NCBI RefSeq assembly: GCF_964204645.1
Contig: NC_134026.1
Span: 27,298,650 to 27,362,649, forward strand
Length of the DNA: 64,000 nt
Direction of reading: 5' to 3'
Origin: Tubulanus polymorphus
Taxonomy: Eukaryota; Nemertea; Palaeonemertea; Tubulaniformes; Tubulanidae
Shown: positions 49,999 through 63,353 of the stretch, piece after piece
How the letters are laid out: each line of letters opens with the position of its first letter
How positions within the stretch are numbered: the first letter of the stretch is position 1
Program-made: the position numbers and the translations under genes
The notes under the pieces: generated by a model
The model's input: the letters and a program-made list of their open reading frames with translations, nothing else
Database searches by the model: none
What the model was told of the DNA's origin: nothing

Positions 49999-50949
49999 GT
50001 TTGTTGTTACATCTTGTTGTCTTTTGCCTTGTAAGGAACAGGCTTACCGTATTACGGAATTTGCGAACAGAAAATACTTGCTGTGAATAGAAATGTTATT
50101 TTCATTCAAAAGTGGTTTTTGTTATTTCTATGAGGTTTTAACAAAGTTATTTTAGTTCTATTCGTCGAGAATTGTGTGGTTTTCGAGGAATCCTGAATTA
50201 TAAGTGAATTTTAGCTTTGCTACAAGGCTATATAATATAAGAATTGAAAGGAAACATGTTTTGATATAAATCAAGGTTGAATCCAATAAATTGTGAATCC
50301 ACTTTTATTTGTAGTTAAGCTATCAACCTTGGGTTGTCGGTGTCGTGTTGGAATCAAAAGCAGATTATTGAAATCGCAATTATTTCCCATCATTTATGAA
50401 ATTACGACGCATGTCCGTTTTATGAACTGTTCATCGTTATCAGTATATTTAAACATTCGTTACAATACTTAGAAATATCCTAATAAATATTGGAAACATT
50501 TGCTGATGAATCTGTCAGCGTCTTTGTAATCTTAAGCGACATGAAATTGAGCGAACTCGCTGTAATGTCTGGAACTAATGAACAGGCAACTGGCTCATAC
50601 ACTAATTGCTGGGAAACTGGTTGCATTGTACGACTGTCACGTCCCAATGCTTGAAGTCGTAGTTAATGTGCTTCATGAGCCATGTCATCGTAAATTCTGC
50701 ACTTAACCGGCTTTTTACAAACTGACTCGATGCAGTGCAATGCATTCATGATAACAACGTTTGATCTCACTTTCAGTAAAAATCATGAAAAAGAAAATGT
50801 CGTAGTTTACTATATGATTTTTTGACGACGAGCTGCAATGAGAAACCGTATTAAGAGATATTGGTGGTTTGGCTTGATAGGAGATGAAAGCCACATGATC
50901 CTCAGTAATTATTAATCAGATATATTCCACAGTTACTTTCCTGAAATGG

Positions 50950-51261
50950 TCAGGTAAATTGCCACTGTAAATAATGGCCATATGATTGATCGACTTTATA
51001 GTTAACAACGTCTCTATGCACGTTCTGTGTGATTGTCCTGACCATCATTTCTGGTTTTGTCAGCTCGTAATGATCGTTCACTCGGCTGATGACCGTACCA
51101 TAGAGAATATTATATTTGTGGCGAGGAACGAGATCTAAAGATTTGATCACGTAATTGATGTGACTTCGAGCTTCAAGCATATTGCCGCTCGTGGTTCGCA
51201 TGGACGTGTTGGTACAGTATACACCGCGTGTAATCAGGAATAACGCAAAATCAACCGACAT
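50950..51261 (-). other. Exon-like open frame, unassigned
   Basis: A 104-codon minus frame ends at a stop and begins right after a good acceptor (CCTATGTCAG). Its composition is richer in C and G than the flanks and codon use looks varied, as in real exons. The product (MSVDFALFLITRGVYCTNTS...) is not recognised. If real, it is likely a terminal exon of a gene lying at 51-57 kb. Confidence 0.3.
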
Positions 51262-52428
51262 CTGACATAGGAAAATCTGTTAATTAGTGAATGATTTATT
51301 ATTTGAAGGGTCAATTTTCAGAAATATTTTCGATTTACAATTTTCGATTTTATCTTGAAATAAAGAATGGTTAGATTTGTGAATGTCTAACGCGTAAATG
51401 TTTATCAATACACAGTGTAGATAGAAATTCTAGTAAAAACCAACATGTGACTGGTTTCTAATGACAGAGTAATGTAGACTCTCGACTGACTCAAGTAGTT
51501 ACATTTACACGAAGGATAAAATGACAACTTGACTATGGCGAACTTCCGCAACGAGGAAAAACTGTCAGCTGAAACAGACTGAATTGGCAACGACCTCTTT
51601 CAAACAAGCTTCTCGAAATGATGATTGTAGACTAGCAGATTGGAGTATACCGTCTAACATTCATTATTTCTAGCGGTTTTTCTCGCAGATGTCACGTGGC
51701 TATTCAATCTACCAGTCGTCGTCTTTTTGAATAGTCTGTGATCATCACAAAATGATTTCTTCGCCAAATGAGTCGACAAATAAATAGATTGTGTGTGAAA
51801 AATTGTATTCTGCTGCTTGATATCGAAAATCTATATCATTTGGTATCATGGTATATTGTGTAGTTCGTCACAATCCCAATTAAAGTTTACCATTTCCTTC
51901 GATATCCCGGTGTGACAGAATAATTCCCGTTGTACTGGCAAAACCTTGTCCGCTGCGACTAAGGAAGCAACATTTGCAGTAAGGATATTAAGTCTACTTC
52001 CTGAATAGGAACTGTCGGGAACACGCGAATATAATTATTATTATTATAGAAATCCTGTAATTGCTATGCAGGGAAAAGTGAAGAATAGCACGGGACGCGG
52101 TCGTGAGATGTACTTGGAAATCACCTTCTTACGGATGTCCATGTAGGCCTAGTCTCGGCTACGGCCCACAAAGATATTCTATAGCATCTAGGGATTTCGC
52201 ACTATACATTTCATACAATGTCCCTTATTTGGATGACCATTAGTGAAACGCTATATGTCTGTGTCGCGACGATATATTGAGAATCCCACAATGATATAAC
52301 GAAATGGAGTTCGAAAAGTTTCGACAACCATTCACTAAGATGACTATTAAGTTATAGTCGAAACGTCGAATCGATGAATTATTAGCTTTAAAGAAACTTT
52401 TCTGACTTCATATTTCGTGATATCAGTG

Positions 52429-52526
52429 TGGTATTCTATCCCGAGTTGGATCTCCCTCGGTCCTCAATTGTCTTCCATACTCATGCACTAGATCATCCCC
52501 ACTTGTCACCGGCTGGAAGGAAAATA
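52429..52526 (-). other. Possible small terminal exon, unassigned
   Basis: On the minus strand, an acceptor CCTTCCAG is followed by a 29-codon frame (PVTSGDDLVHEYGRQLR...) ending in TGA. No family recognised. Could be chance. Confidence 0.15.
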
Positions 52527-54939
52527 TAGTTATTTTATTATTGCTGTACTGAGTCCATAGCAAATATAATATTGTTTGAGTTGATACTTCAGCGTAATCA
52601 ATGCTGGCTCCCATGATGAAGATTCGATATTATATGGCTATTTTAGATTCAGCGGCAAATACATAACATCCGATTAGTTTGATTACACAGTCGCAACAAA
52701 ATCGATGGAACTAATTGTGTTGAAACACTAGGTGCTAGCTAGACGAAAGTCCGTTCAATGTTTCAATCAATTTCCATTGATATGAAACTTGTGATTCATG
52801 AGGCTTCCTGGCCTTGGCTACAAGTAATACATGAATATCAAATCTGACGCCTTATTTCATTTGACCTGCCGATGATACTGTTCCATATAATGGAAATGAT
52901 GATGATATGCATAGATCCGAAAAGAATAAAGTCAGGTTTCTTTATATGCGAAACATACGTAGTTATACATATCACATGTACACACGTCATGATATTTCAT
53001 CAAAGGTAAGCCAATCTTCTTGATGATACACAAAATGCTGGGTCTATGGACATCAAATGCCTCGATTCTAATGAAGTTCGCCAGTTCGCCGTATACCGTG
53101 AATACTTTCATCTACTTTCACTACGACCATCATCATTTTTATTTCAAAAGCTCTGGGTAAATAACATGACATTTTACAGTCATATATTCATTTTTTACGA
53201 GTTACAGAAACTTCAGAAGAGTCGTTATAGGTACACAATTCTACAGCTGCGCGCTGGTAATAACAGATACGATTATACCTTAGAGACTTTGATATTTTTA
53301 GTATTCTACATAGATCGTAATGAAAGCTTTTATCTGAATGAATTAAAGCCTCAAGCGAGAAAAGAGTTGATGTTTAGTAAGAAAGCTCGAGCACTACACT
53401 GAGAGATACACAAGAGTTTTTGTCAAGGAATACATGTCATTTCCTCTCGATGTTCATATGCACATGAACATTCAGAAAATTCAGTACCGCGTCCAATCTT
53501 CGATCAAGCTGGTTGTCGTAGCTATTTCACTCTCGATACTATAATTAGTGGGAAGATACCGCTATTTCTACACGCCAGCAGTTATACATCGGATACTTCG
53601 TGACTCCGTATATCAGAGAGAATGGAATTAACTTTCCATATAATAACTTTGCTCGGAGTTACCAGAATTACCATATTACAAGATTCTGTGTGGTCACGCG
53701 TGGTCACAATGAAAGGTGAAAATTAAGAATGCGCCATAATGGATGAAATAATTACCGACAGGAGAATAGCAAAATTGTTACAGAATGAGTAAATTTGTTT
53801 AAATACCAAACCTCCTTGCTAAATCTTGTCTTGACAATTTGCAACACAGTTCGTGTGGAGGAGAATTATTCTCTCAAATTCAATCACCGTTATTTGTTTT
53901 ACATTAACATTTCATAAAAGGAATCATTTTTTCATTATTACGAAAGTAGTGGAACCTGTCCTAATATGTAAACAAGCCAAAAGGTCTGAACACACTTCAC
54001 TGATTAGGAAAGAGAAATTGCCTTTTATAGCAGACGTCAACTAAAAGCGCTAGAGCGGCATTTGCGATAACCAAATTATGGTAAAATATAGCTTGCAACT
54101 GTTGGGTAATGTCGTTTTCAAAGGTAGCAAATCCATCACCAGTACAATGATCTATCAGTGTAACAGTATAAAGGCAAACTATATTAAAGAAGCGTGTGAT
54201 GGTCGGTTTATATCCGGGATATACTAAGGAATGTCACAGCTTGAAGTTATTATAAATATTGATGTTGCAATTGATTTTGAAGCCGATATCGGGGCTATCA
54301 AATTTAGCTTCCGGCTAGAATTTGCAATGTGTTTAAAATCTGCGGAGTGATGTGCGTGATGCTCATGTTGACATAAATTCTCGAGATTAATAACCTTGAG
54401 GTCAATTTATGGGAAGGTAGTTATCCCACCAATAGTCGTTAGTCGTCTATGGTCAACGCGTATTCAGTTTAAGTTAATACCGAGCGCCCAAGTTCAAGCG
54501 TCAAGCGATAAAATGTCTTTCATCTGATAAAGTTGAGACAATAATTGAGAAGCCATCAATGATTTATCATGCAAATGCCCTCACTTCGAGTTACAAGTTT
54601 CAAATTATGAGATGTCATCGCCTGCGACTCAAGGGTTTCTTCTTCATCAACAGACGACAACATTTTCAACACTTTAATAATTGCCGAGAAAGATAGCGAA
54701 GACGTTACGTCTGCGAGGTTATATTCTACTTAGAATATTCAATTAAAGAACAGCACTGGTCGTGAATATCAGATTCATGGTATATCGCTCATCACAAAGT
54801 TATCATAAACTAATAGAAATAAAACTGCGCCAAGCGTGTCTTTAAAGTATTATGTCTATGAATTAAAAGGTCTCTAGAATATGATTGAAACCTGTGTCTC
54901 TTCACTTGTTCGATGTCTTGTTTTATGACATTTACCAGT

Positions 54940-55083
54940 GATTCCATTATGATAGTTATTCAGATCTATTTCCCTGTCTGATCCCAGGGGATTTAGTATG
55001 TTGCCATCAAATCCCACCGTTATTCCAACTGTCAAACATATGAATATTTCAATGATGTAAACATTGATTGTGCGTACAGTCAA
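54940..55083 (-). other. Candidate first exon with signal-peptide-like start, unassigned
   Basis: The minus frame begins MTVRTINVYIIEIFICLTVG, hydrophobic like a signal peptide, continues for about 28 residues, and meets a donor (ACTG|GTAAAT) at about 54938. No partner exon could be joined. Alternatively an acceptor TTGACAG inside it marks an internal exon. Confidence 0.2.
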
Positions 55084-55189
55084 CTTTGATGTTCCGTGTT
55101 ACGAAATTGATGTTTTCTTGCGTCTATGAGTCTGATTTCAGTTACATCTGATTGACGAAGAAAAAAAGGACGTGTCAGAGGGATGTCTG

Positions 55190-55445
55190 AGGAAACGCAA
55201 TTATGCGTGCCCTAGGCAACGTTATCTCTACGTGCGATGTTAACCAGTCTTGGGTCATCGTTTCACTATTTCTCAAAAGATTACGAGATGGAAATGTTCG
55301 TGTAGATAACGCGATGTATTCCTTGAGCCTGTCAGGTGCTTTACGCGGAAATACTATCGGGTTATACCAGTGGGAATATGATGGATATTCATTTCTGGTG
55401 TTTACGGAAGCATAATCTGAAGCGTTGATCGCAATCAAACCGTCG
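55190..55445 (-). other. Exon-like open frame, unassigned
   Basis: An acceptor-like CACTTAG precedes a minus frame of roughly 85 codons (DDGLIAINASDYAS...) with comparatively high GC and varied codons. No domain recognised. The plus strand also has a 70-codon frame here (55203-55415), so strand is uncertain. Confidence 0.25.
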
Positions 55446-58400
55446 TCTAAGTGCGATGCGCGATACGTAAATAAAAATATATCCAGCGTAAATGATATTA
55501 AGCAATGGAATAGCATTGAATTCGATTGTATTAATAACCAACATCATTAGATATATATGTCGTAAAAGAATGATAATCCTCTAATTTGACGTGAGCATGC
55601 TGAGCTTGAAAAACTGCTCTTGCTTCTTGCCCATGTCCTCTATTCTCAGCATGTGAACGAGCGTCAGCCTCAGTGAACTTTCCGATAATTGAGCAGTGTT
55701 TGCTGTGAAAAAGTTCCAGTTTGCCTGGAGATTAATTATTATTATTTCACAACGGTTTTCCAGTTGTTGCATTTAGCTCGCGGCGTGATAGTTTTCACTT
55801 TGCCAGTTTCTTGTTAATCTTGTTAACCAACGTCTCGCACGTAATGGGAGTGCAAAATGCGATTCATTTGATTTCTGTAACTGCTGAATGTAGTTTTATC
55901 GACACCCGCAGAAATTACTTTCTTTCTGATAATTGGAGGAAGTCCTGACCACGGTGTGTCTGTAAGAAAATCATCACACGACTACTAAGTGAACAGCATT
56001 TCAAAAAAAATCTACTTAAAAGATAATCAGCCGATTTCGTGACCTGTGAGAAAAGTGTAAATCACGAAATCATCATCGCAGCCCTGCTATTGACTACTTC
56101 GCATTGGTATTCATACGATCTGCCATCATCTAGCATTCTATTGACAGAAAGAGACTTTATTCTGGTCGTCATAGACTTCCAAATCGTGTTTACTTCAGTG
56201 GTTATCGACCACGTGAATAAAATGACAAGGACGTCTGGCGATATTTCCCTCATTCATGGTATGTGACATGACAAAATTCAATTTATCAGGTGAATCTCGT
56301 AGTTCGATTTTTGCATACGTCAAGTGAAATGATATTGCGCCCTGAAAGTTACAATATGCCATGATATAAAAGTCTCTTGAATCACCGATAAATATTTTAT
56401 CGCTGGTTGATTAAGTGACAGTAGGCCCCTACTGATTTGCTTTTGTTGCGCTCTTCCCAGAAGCTTCAGTGAGCACGTAATATTTGATCATTTCCTATTC
56501 ACAACATTGACCCGAATTGAAAATGCAACTTGATTTTCATTTTGATAAATGTTAATTGTATGAAATATATCAGACGGAACCAAATACTGATTATTCGTGA
56601 CTAGACGCACAGATGATTCAAAATTGATGAACCTCTTTAAACATGTTTTCTAATGGGAATAAGCATATTGAGATTTATTACCATCATTAGCGGATTTCCT
56701 GTCATAAAGGCTGATTTAACATTATGTTTGGTTTGGCAATCGCTATTAACGAGTCGCCTAGTTTACTTTATGGTTACAGATTTTGTATAAAACATATGCA
56801 TATATGACGTTATTTCAGATTTCGTATTTTCGACTAAACTATGACCGCAGCGATTTAAGGATGTTGAATCCGCAGATTTCAGCAACAACTACGGAGAAGG
56901 ATTTTTCGATACTGTGTATGGTAATACATACTGAGTGTATAAACTGCGTCTTCTCTAATAACATGCACTTGTAAAGGAAGCCGTTATGTCTGAACCGGGG
57001 AAGTTCCCCACTCGTTCATTGTGTCCACATCTTGTCATTCTACTGAAGATGTTGACGGTCTTGCTTATCTGAGTGGATTGATTATCACAGTACAGTACTA
57101 GTCGTGTAATTCCTGTAAGGCATTTATTTTACAAAGAAGTAGAATCGTATTCGTCTGTTCAGCTTCACGTTTTTCTAGGGTGTAAGATTCTCCTTCCGTA
57201 AATCCAGTGAAGTTATATTGAGGAGAAAGGTCTATCGGCTACATCTCTTTTTCTAAGATTCAGATGTCGAAATATAATTTCGCATTGGGTTAATGCACCT
57301 AAAGCCCTTGTGTAATCAATTTATTATTCCAAGGTATATATAATCTTCTCACTCGCAGGTCTTCCAAAGGGATCAATGTATAGAATGAACAGGAACTGTC
57401 TTAATGAAGATATCGGTTTAGCCTTTGGTATTTCAAATTGCCTCGAAAGATTCACCAGAGCAGCTGACAAATAAATAAACAGTTGTGCAAATTAGATTCG
57501 ACTAGACCCCAGGTGGTGAACTCAGTGCATTCTCCAGCGTAAGATTACTTAGGAAAATGTGTATGAAATGTGATTTGTCACGACGTAAATAACCTTTAAA
57601 TCTAAGAATCTAATTGCATTATCCAGTTCTTCAATTGAATTCTACGTGTATTCTATTCCCATGCGCAACCCGACTACTAATGCGAAACAATTCAATGTTT
57701 GCACACAATTGATTGGTTTGACGTAAACAACGAGTTTTACAAGGTGGATTCATGGGATGAATAATTAATAAATGCTGATGTATTCAATGACACACAATGT
57801 ACAGAAATATATCAACCGCGGTGAAAAACAATTCGAACATGAAGCCGTGTTATTTGCGCGGTTCGATATAGTCGGCAGGTTTTTTCCTCAAAAGCTGAAC
57901 ATGTATTGAGGTGTTTCTAGATCTTGATGTAATCGATGTAATGGACTTTATTTATAGAATATCAAACGTGCGAGAAACTGACATCAACCAAGTCCTGCAG
58001 GCTGGCGTATTTAAAAAAATAGTATCCCGTTAATAACACTACATCAGAAATAGTTTAAAAAAAGAATCAACATTACCATCTAGAGATCAATGTTGTATAC
58101 ATAGAAAGTGGAACCTCGTTGTAACGAGCTCCGGATATGACGGTAATCTATCGGTAACCTAGAATTTCGTACCAAGCAATTTCATACTGAATACAACGAA
58201 CTGTCGGTTATAACAAACAGTATGTTCTAGTCCCCTAAAGTTCGTAACAAAATTCCACTGAAGTAACATCCTCTGTCTGCAAGGAATTTCTTGCTGGCAT
58301 TATCGACATCTTTTTTTCGTTGTGGTCAGCAGATTTTTAATAACTACAGCACTTGTATGTATCGATTATAGCAAACCTAAATCCATTAATACACGCAATC

Positions 58401-60152
58401 TCCGTTGCCGAAATCCAGATCGAGAATATCCTAATCTCAATGCCATTCGAGCTACCATGTCCGACAAATGATAATTATGTTGTCTAGTCCATCCATAATC
58501 CTCATTCCTCGAGTAATGTCTGATATTTAGACAATCAGGCCATCACAAAGAAGTTTAATGCATTTAAGCATGGTGCCACAACTAGATGCTGTCATTTTAA
58601 GTTTCTGTCAGAAAAAAACTACAACAACGGAACCCAATAAAGAAGCAAAATTACGAGTAAGATTAATTTGATTAAAAAACACTCATGTGTTTATTACATC
58701 TTATATACATAGTATAAAAAAATAAATTTCCAAATAGTTTATAAATGCAATCTCCACTAAAACAATCTGTAGGCAATTGACTGTCCTGAAACAAATAAAC
58801 AAAATGGTGAGATTTTTGTTTTATTTTACTCAATATCAAGTGCAACACTTACATCAAAACTTCACAAATAAAATAGATGTATTTTTCATAGAACTTCTGT
58901 GTAATGTCTCTCATTATAGAACTCATGTGCGAGATAAATTTTTGTTCATGTATTTGTAAATGTTTTTACCTTCTTTATGAATTTACAATAATATATTACC
59001 TTTTAGAACAATTTTCAACGTTTCCAATTCCTCATCATTATGTGGGTAGAAGTGTCTTTTAAATCAATAATTATAAAGTTTAAATTAATTGTGATGAAAT
59101 GACAGATTCAGCTATGGGTTGGACAGACATCAAATATTTGAATATCAACCCAACTTTGTCCTCATATTAAAATCCACATCTTTCAATAGGAATACATATG
59201 TTATATATTGGCATATGTTGCAAAAATGGAAATAGACCTAAAACTACGCAAGTCAAAGGAAATTCTAGATCACACGTCTGAATGATTATGGATGACACCA
59301 GATTCAAATGACTTCTATTGTGGTCATTGAACAAGCTTGTCCAACTCGTCACTTATTCAAATTTAACAACGAATGTTAGCTCAAATGCAGGATGATTTAC
59401 ATAAGACAAAGCATTAACTTTTTAAATACGATTAAATTTCAACCTAATCTTAAATTTGAGACTTTTGTTTCGGCACGACTTCCGTCTGGTAACGAGATTA
59501 TTTACCCCAGTCATGAGTTTAGACAAGCTTATTTTTTTAAACTCTAGCAAAGAAAGCAAAATAAGTGAGATATTATATCAAAACAATTACAGTTTATTTT
59601 AATTACAATTAAAAACACTACATGTATATGACATTCGATCCACGAAGCAACATTATAATTATATGACGATAAAATCAAAAATTTATCATAATTTTATGAT
59701 CAAAAGATTTAACTGATTCAATTTAAACGCATAAATTATGTGTTCATATTCTCACAAACAACAATAGAATTTAACGTAAAAATTATCATTTTATGCAATT
59801 TTGGTTATATTTGAACTGGGGTATAGTGATATAAAATATTTATGGTTATATCCGATATTATTAGAAGTCTCTTTTACACGAATATTTTCATACTTATGAT
59901 ACAATACACATAGATCCACTAACTGCGGATATCAGTCTTCGACATTTTTTTTTTTCTAGTATGATTGGTTGATGATAGAAAGTTTATATAAAATTGAACT
60001 CTGTTTAATGTTTTGAGTAAGCTGTTAGGATCTGAAGTGTGAAGTTTTTCTTTAATTGTTTGTCCGGACGAAAGGTACATAAATGTATACACTTGCTAAT
60101 ACCTTAAAACATGATCTGGACAACATCACTACCCTTCTCACTACTGTTTTGT

Positions 60153-63100
60153 TCAGTAAGCCGGTCGAGGGTAAGGATGAGCTCGGTAATCAGTCTTCGG
60201 TGGCCGAGACGGGGGTGGTGCCTTTGTCGCTGCTGATGGTCGGGTCCAAGTTTCACCTAGAAATAAAAACATGACGAATTCTCTTTAAACCCATGAATAA
60301 TTTATGCGAATGTCAATATTTTCAGTAGTTCTACATGTGAAACTAAACTAACTAAATGCATATACGAGTAACATATGCCAATAGTCAAGGTGCCACACTA
60401 TTTTGGAAGATGTTACAATTCACGATGAATTAATATCTGAATACGATTTTCCAGACCTCAATCTACTGCTATTGTACAATTATCTTCCACCAATTCTCTT
60501 AATTCAAAAGTCAATATATTCCAGTTATCTTAAGGAGATGAACTCTTCACAAGTAACACATGTGAGCAGCCAAGATGTGACACATGTGAGCAGCCAAGAT
60601 GTGCCACGATATTTTCGACCATATGTCGTATAACAAAGAATTAACATCTGACTGAAAATCCAGCAGATCTTAATCTACTATAATTATAATACCATCTCTC
60701 ATGGATCTACTCGACAATGCACATTCATGATAAACTGACGGTTAAATACACCATAACACAATCAAATGATGATATAGGTGGTGGTGATACATATGTACCA
60801 AAGACTGGAGACTGGGCACGAGAATTAGTGAAATCTCAGCACAGCACTATGGCCCTGGATTATTTAATTTCAGGTATAAGAAGTTAAGTGAATGACCAGT
60901 AAGACAAGTAAAACACAAGCTCAGTTGATCACAATACGGTATTCTGCCGCACACTCGCTTCATACCCACGCCAGTATAGATAATCACATATCACTCTATA
61001 ATACAATGTGTGTATAATATGTACCAAAGACTGGAGACTGGGCACGAGAATTAGTGAAATCTCAGCACAGCACTATGGCCCTGGATTATTTAATTTCAGG
61101 TATAAGAAGTTAAGTGAATGACCAGTAAGACAAGTAAAACACAAGCTCAGTTGATCACAATACGGCATTTTGCCGCACACTCGCTTCATACCCACGCCAG
61201 TATAGATAATCACATATCACGCTATAATACACGTGTGTATAAAATGTACCAAAGACTGGAGACTGGGCACGAGAATTAGTGAAATCTCAACACAGCACTA
61301 TGACCCTGGTTTCTTAATTTCAGGTATAAGAAGTAAAGTGAATGACCAGTAAGACAAGTAAAACACAAGCTCAGTTGATCACAATACGGCATTCAGTCGC
61401 ACACTCGCTTCAAACCCTTACTAGACAGTAAATGATGAATATATGCTTACCATAGGAATCATAACCGCGACCTTGACCATGCCCATAATCATAATACTCA
61501 TCCCTGTAAGCAAATACAGCGACTTCAATCACAGCAGACAAGTAGTGAATAAAAACGAGACAAGAAGATACACAATATCCGTGTAAGATGATAACGAGAG
61601 AAATCCCACAATAAAATACAGCCAAAACGAGAAATTTTGATAGAAGAGTATATATATTTGCACAACGTTTTGGCTAAAGACTATTAGCCATCATCAGTAT
61701 GCGTTTTGGCTGAATTTATTGTGAGATTTCTCTCGTTATCGTTAGTGAATAAAAAGTTTATAAATGAATAATAATAAGTGGGAACTAACGTTTGAGAATA
61801 GCCAGCATCGTAACTGTCATACACAGCTTCAGCTCCATAGTCTTCATACGCCTGAAAATACACAATATGAGCAGTTTGCAAACAAAATGTACAGCGAATA
61901 CTATCTGTCAGTTGTTCATCACATTTCAGTTTTTACTTACGTATTCTTCTTCATATCTAGGCGCAGGCACTGGAGGGGCTCGAGCTGGGGCAGGCCTTAC
62001 AGCGCCACGTCCTCTTACAGCTGGTGGAGTACCACTAATATAAATCAAAATATACATTATAGTTGTAATAATAAATCACACATCAAAGCATTGTTTCTAA
62101 CAAATCGAAAGGACTTACCGTCCTCTAGCACCAGGAGTTGCTAGTAGACTACCTCTAGCAGGAGTTACAGGAGGACGACCTCTACCTCGTCCACGTACAG
62201 GAGTACTAACTGGCGCATGTTGAGCTCCTCGAGGAGGACCTGTGTGCGACGATCCAATTCCCTGTTGATCTCCATTATAATACGCCAGTTCTTCCAGTTG
62301 TTGTTGCCTGATATCATCATTCAGTTCCTAATTAAAACAGAAATGCCAGATTTGTGAAAACTGCTTGAGTACACCTGAAACACAAATCGATATGAGAGCT
62401 AATTCTACTCACTGGAATGAGATAACGCTTAAGCTCTGACAAAGCATGGGCTAATCTGGAATGAGCCTCTGCTGGAGGTGCATATACTTCTACTTGAACA
62501 TGTAACTCTTCACTTAAATGTGCATATTTTCCACCTTCTTTTCGTTGTTCTTCTTCCTGTTTTCAAATGAAGTTATCATAAGTCAATGAAAAACATGTAC
62601 TTATAATTTCTAGCTCTAAAACAATAACCGCACACATAATGTGACTGGGTATTCATCATAGCTGGTTTAGTATACCAATCATGGCTCTAAAAAATTTTAA
62701 AAGTTTATTCTAACCTTATCCTTATCCCTCATCGATCCTTTTCCTAATATAGCCATACGGGTGAGAGTACCTTCCTGCAGTCGTTTGAATGTGTGACCTT
62801 TTGGACCCAACAGTTTCCCAACAAAGTTGAACTGAAAATCAAAAACAAAACTTTTATGAATTTATCTTTCTACATAGGTAGAAATCTTTACTAATGAAGC
62901 ATGTCTGTTATCATGCTACCTAATGCCAACTACATTCCCATTATTATTCTAGTTATTAGACGAACCCGTTGAAACAAGGTCCAAAATGTTTTATATTTTA
63001 AGCGAATGTTTTAGATTAAATTCTTTTAGTGTCTATCATCGATTAAAATATACACCCTAACATATATATGTTAATTAAGGAGAAATTACTTTTTAAACTG

Positions 63101-63353
63101 AAAAAAAAAGAATATAATCCAAACAAAATTTAGAATAGATTTTAATGATATTCATTCTACAATCAGCACAACACCTATTATTTTATAAGTCCTCCACTTA
63201 CTTTTGGAAACTGTTTTACAGGAATAGATATTTTTTCAACTATTTTGATAGGTTTATCAGATATTAAATCGATGTGTGCCTTAGAAGACTCTGTACTTTG
63301 TTGCGTTGTATTTGACGCTCCATTTTCATGTTTCACTTGCCCATGCATGTTGT
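60153..63353 (-). CDS. Sam68/KHDRBS-type STAR RNA-binding protein, 5' part outside window
   Basis: Eight exons in coding order: 63353-63202, 62831-62715, 62556-62413, 62327-62119, 62034-61941, 61851-61790, 61503-61451, 60256-60153; phases close. STAR proteins bind UA-rich RNA as dimers and control splicing in the nucleus downstream of Src-type kinases. KH domain: [18 protein letters not shown] with the GPKG loop, [25 protein letters not shown], followed by [13 protein letters not shown]2-like segment: [21 protein letters not shown]. Then RG/PRG-rich repeats ([13 protein letters not shown]) and a Tyr-rich tail ([29 protein letters not shown]), ending [10 protein letters not shown], close to the vertebrate RxHPYGRY end. 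The QUA1 dimerisation segment and start codon are upstream of the window or not recognisable in 63354-64000. KHDRBS1/2/3 cannot be told apart. Confidence 0.94.
60385..60790. repeat. Degenerate duplication with a 24-bp tandem pair
   Basis: Within the last KHDRBS intron, about 60388-60600 and 60602-60790 share GTGCCAC, ATATTTT/CTATTTT, GAATTAA(T/C)ATCTGA, and TCTACT at similar spacing. Between them CACATGTGAGCAGCCAAGAT is repeated with a 24-base period (60557-60604). Confidence 0.55.
60793..61417 (+). repeat. Tandem array of a 225-bp unit, about 2.8 copies
   Basis: Copies begin ATGTACCAAAGACTGGAGAC at 60793, 61019 and 61243, with spacings of 226 and 224. The third is cut at about 61417. Copies are nearly identical, suggesting recent amplification. 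The array is inside the last KHDRBS intron; a single inverted copy is at 18544-18754. No coding frame recognised. Confidence 0.95.
61590..61740. mobile_element. Foldback/MITE-like element with about 38-bp inverted ends
   Basis: Left end GATAACGAGAGAAATCCCAC continues through ATAAAATACAGCCAAAACG; the right end is its near reverse complement (GCGTTTTGGCTGAATTTATT through GTGAGATTTCTCTCGTTATC). The centre has a TATATAT run and a block ATTAGCCATCATCAG also present at 38439. It is intronic in KHDRBS. No transposase frame, so non-autonomous. Confidence 0.85.

Larger units (their letters stand above)
49999..60152. other. 10-kb stretch without a confidently identified gene
   Basis: Between the P450 promoter side and the KHDRBS 3' end. 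Mostly AT-rich DNA with several exon-like open frames described separately (50950-51261, 52490-52500 area, 53046-53402, 54940-55083, 55190-55445, 56062-56266). A segment at about 58108-58230 carries AACCTCGTTGTAACGAGC and CGGTTATAACAAACAG, resembling degenerate transposon ends. The right part (58.6-60.1 kb) probably includes the KHDRBS 3' UTR. Confidence 0.4.

Noticed and set aside
53046-53402. 118-codon plus frame
   Set aside because: AT-rich composition and no family match; frames of this length are expected by chance a few times in this window. Kept only as part of the unresolved cluster.
56062-56253. Possible dermatopontin-like repeat (IKSLSVNRMLDDGRSYEYQC)
   Set aside because: Spacing to the Cys is two residues off and no second repeat or joined exon was found.
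60793-61242. CRISPR-like array
   Set aside because: Units are contiguous 225-bp tandem copies without spacers, in an animal intron.
60793-61417. 225-bp repeat as a tRNA-derived SINE
   Set aside because: No recognisable Pol III A/B boxes or A-rich tail.
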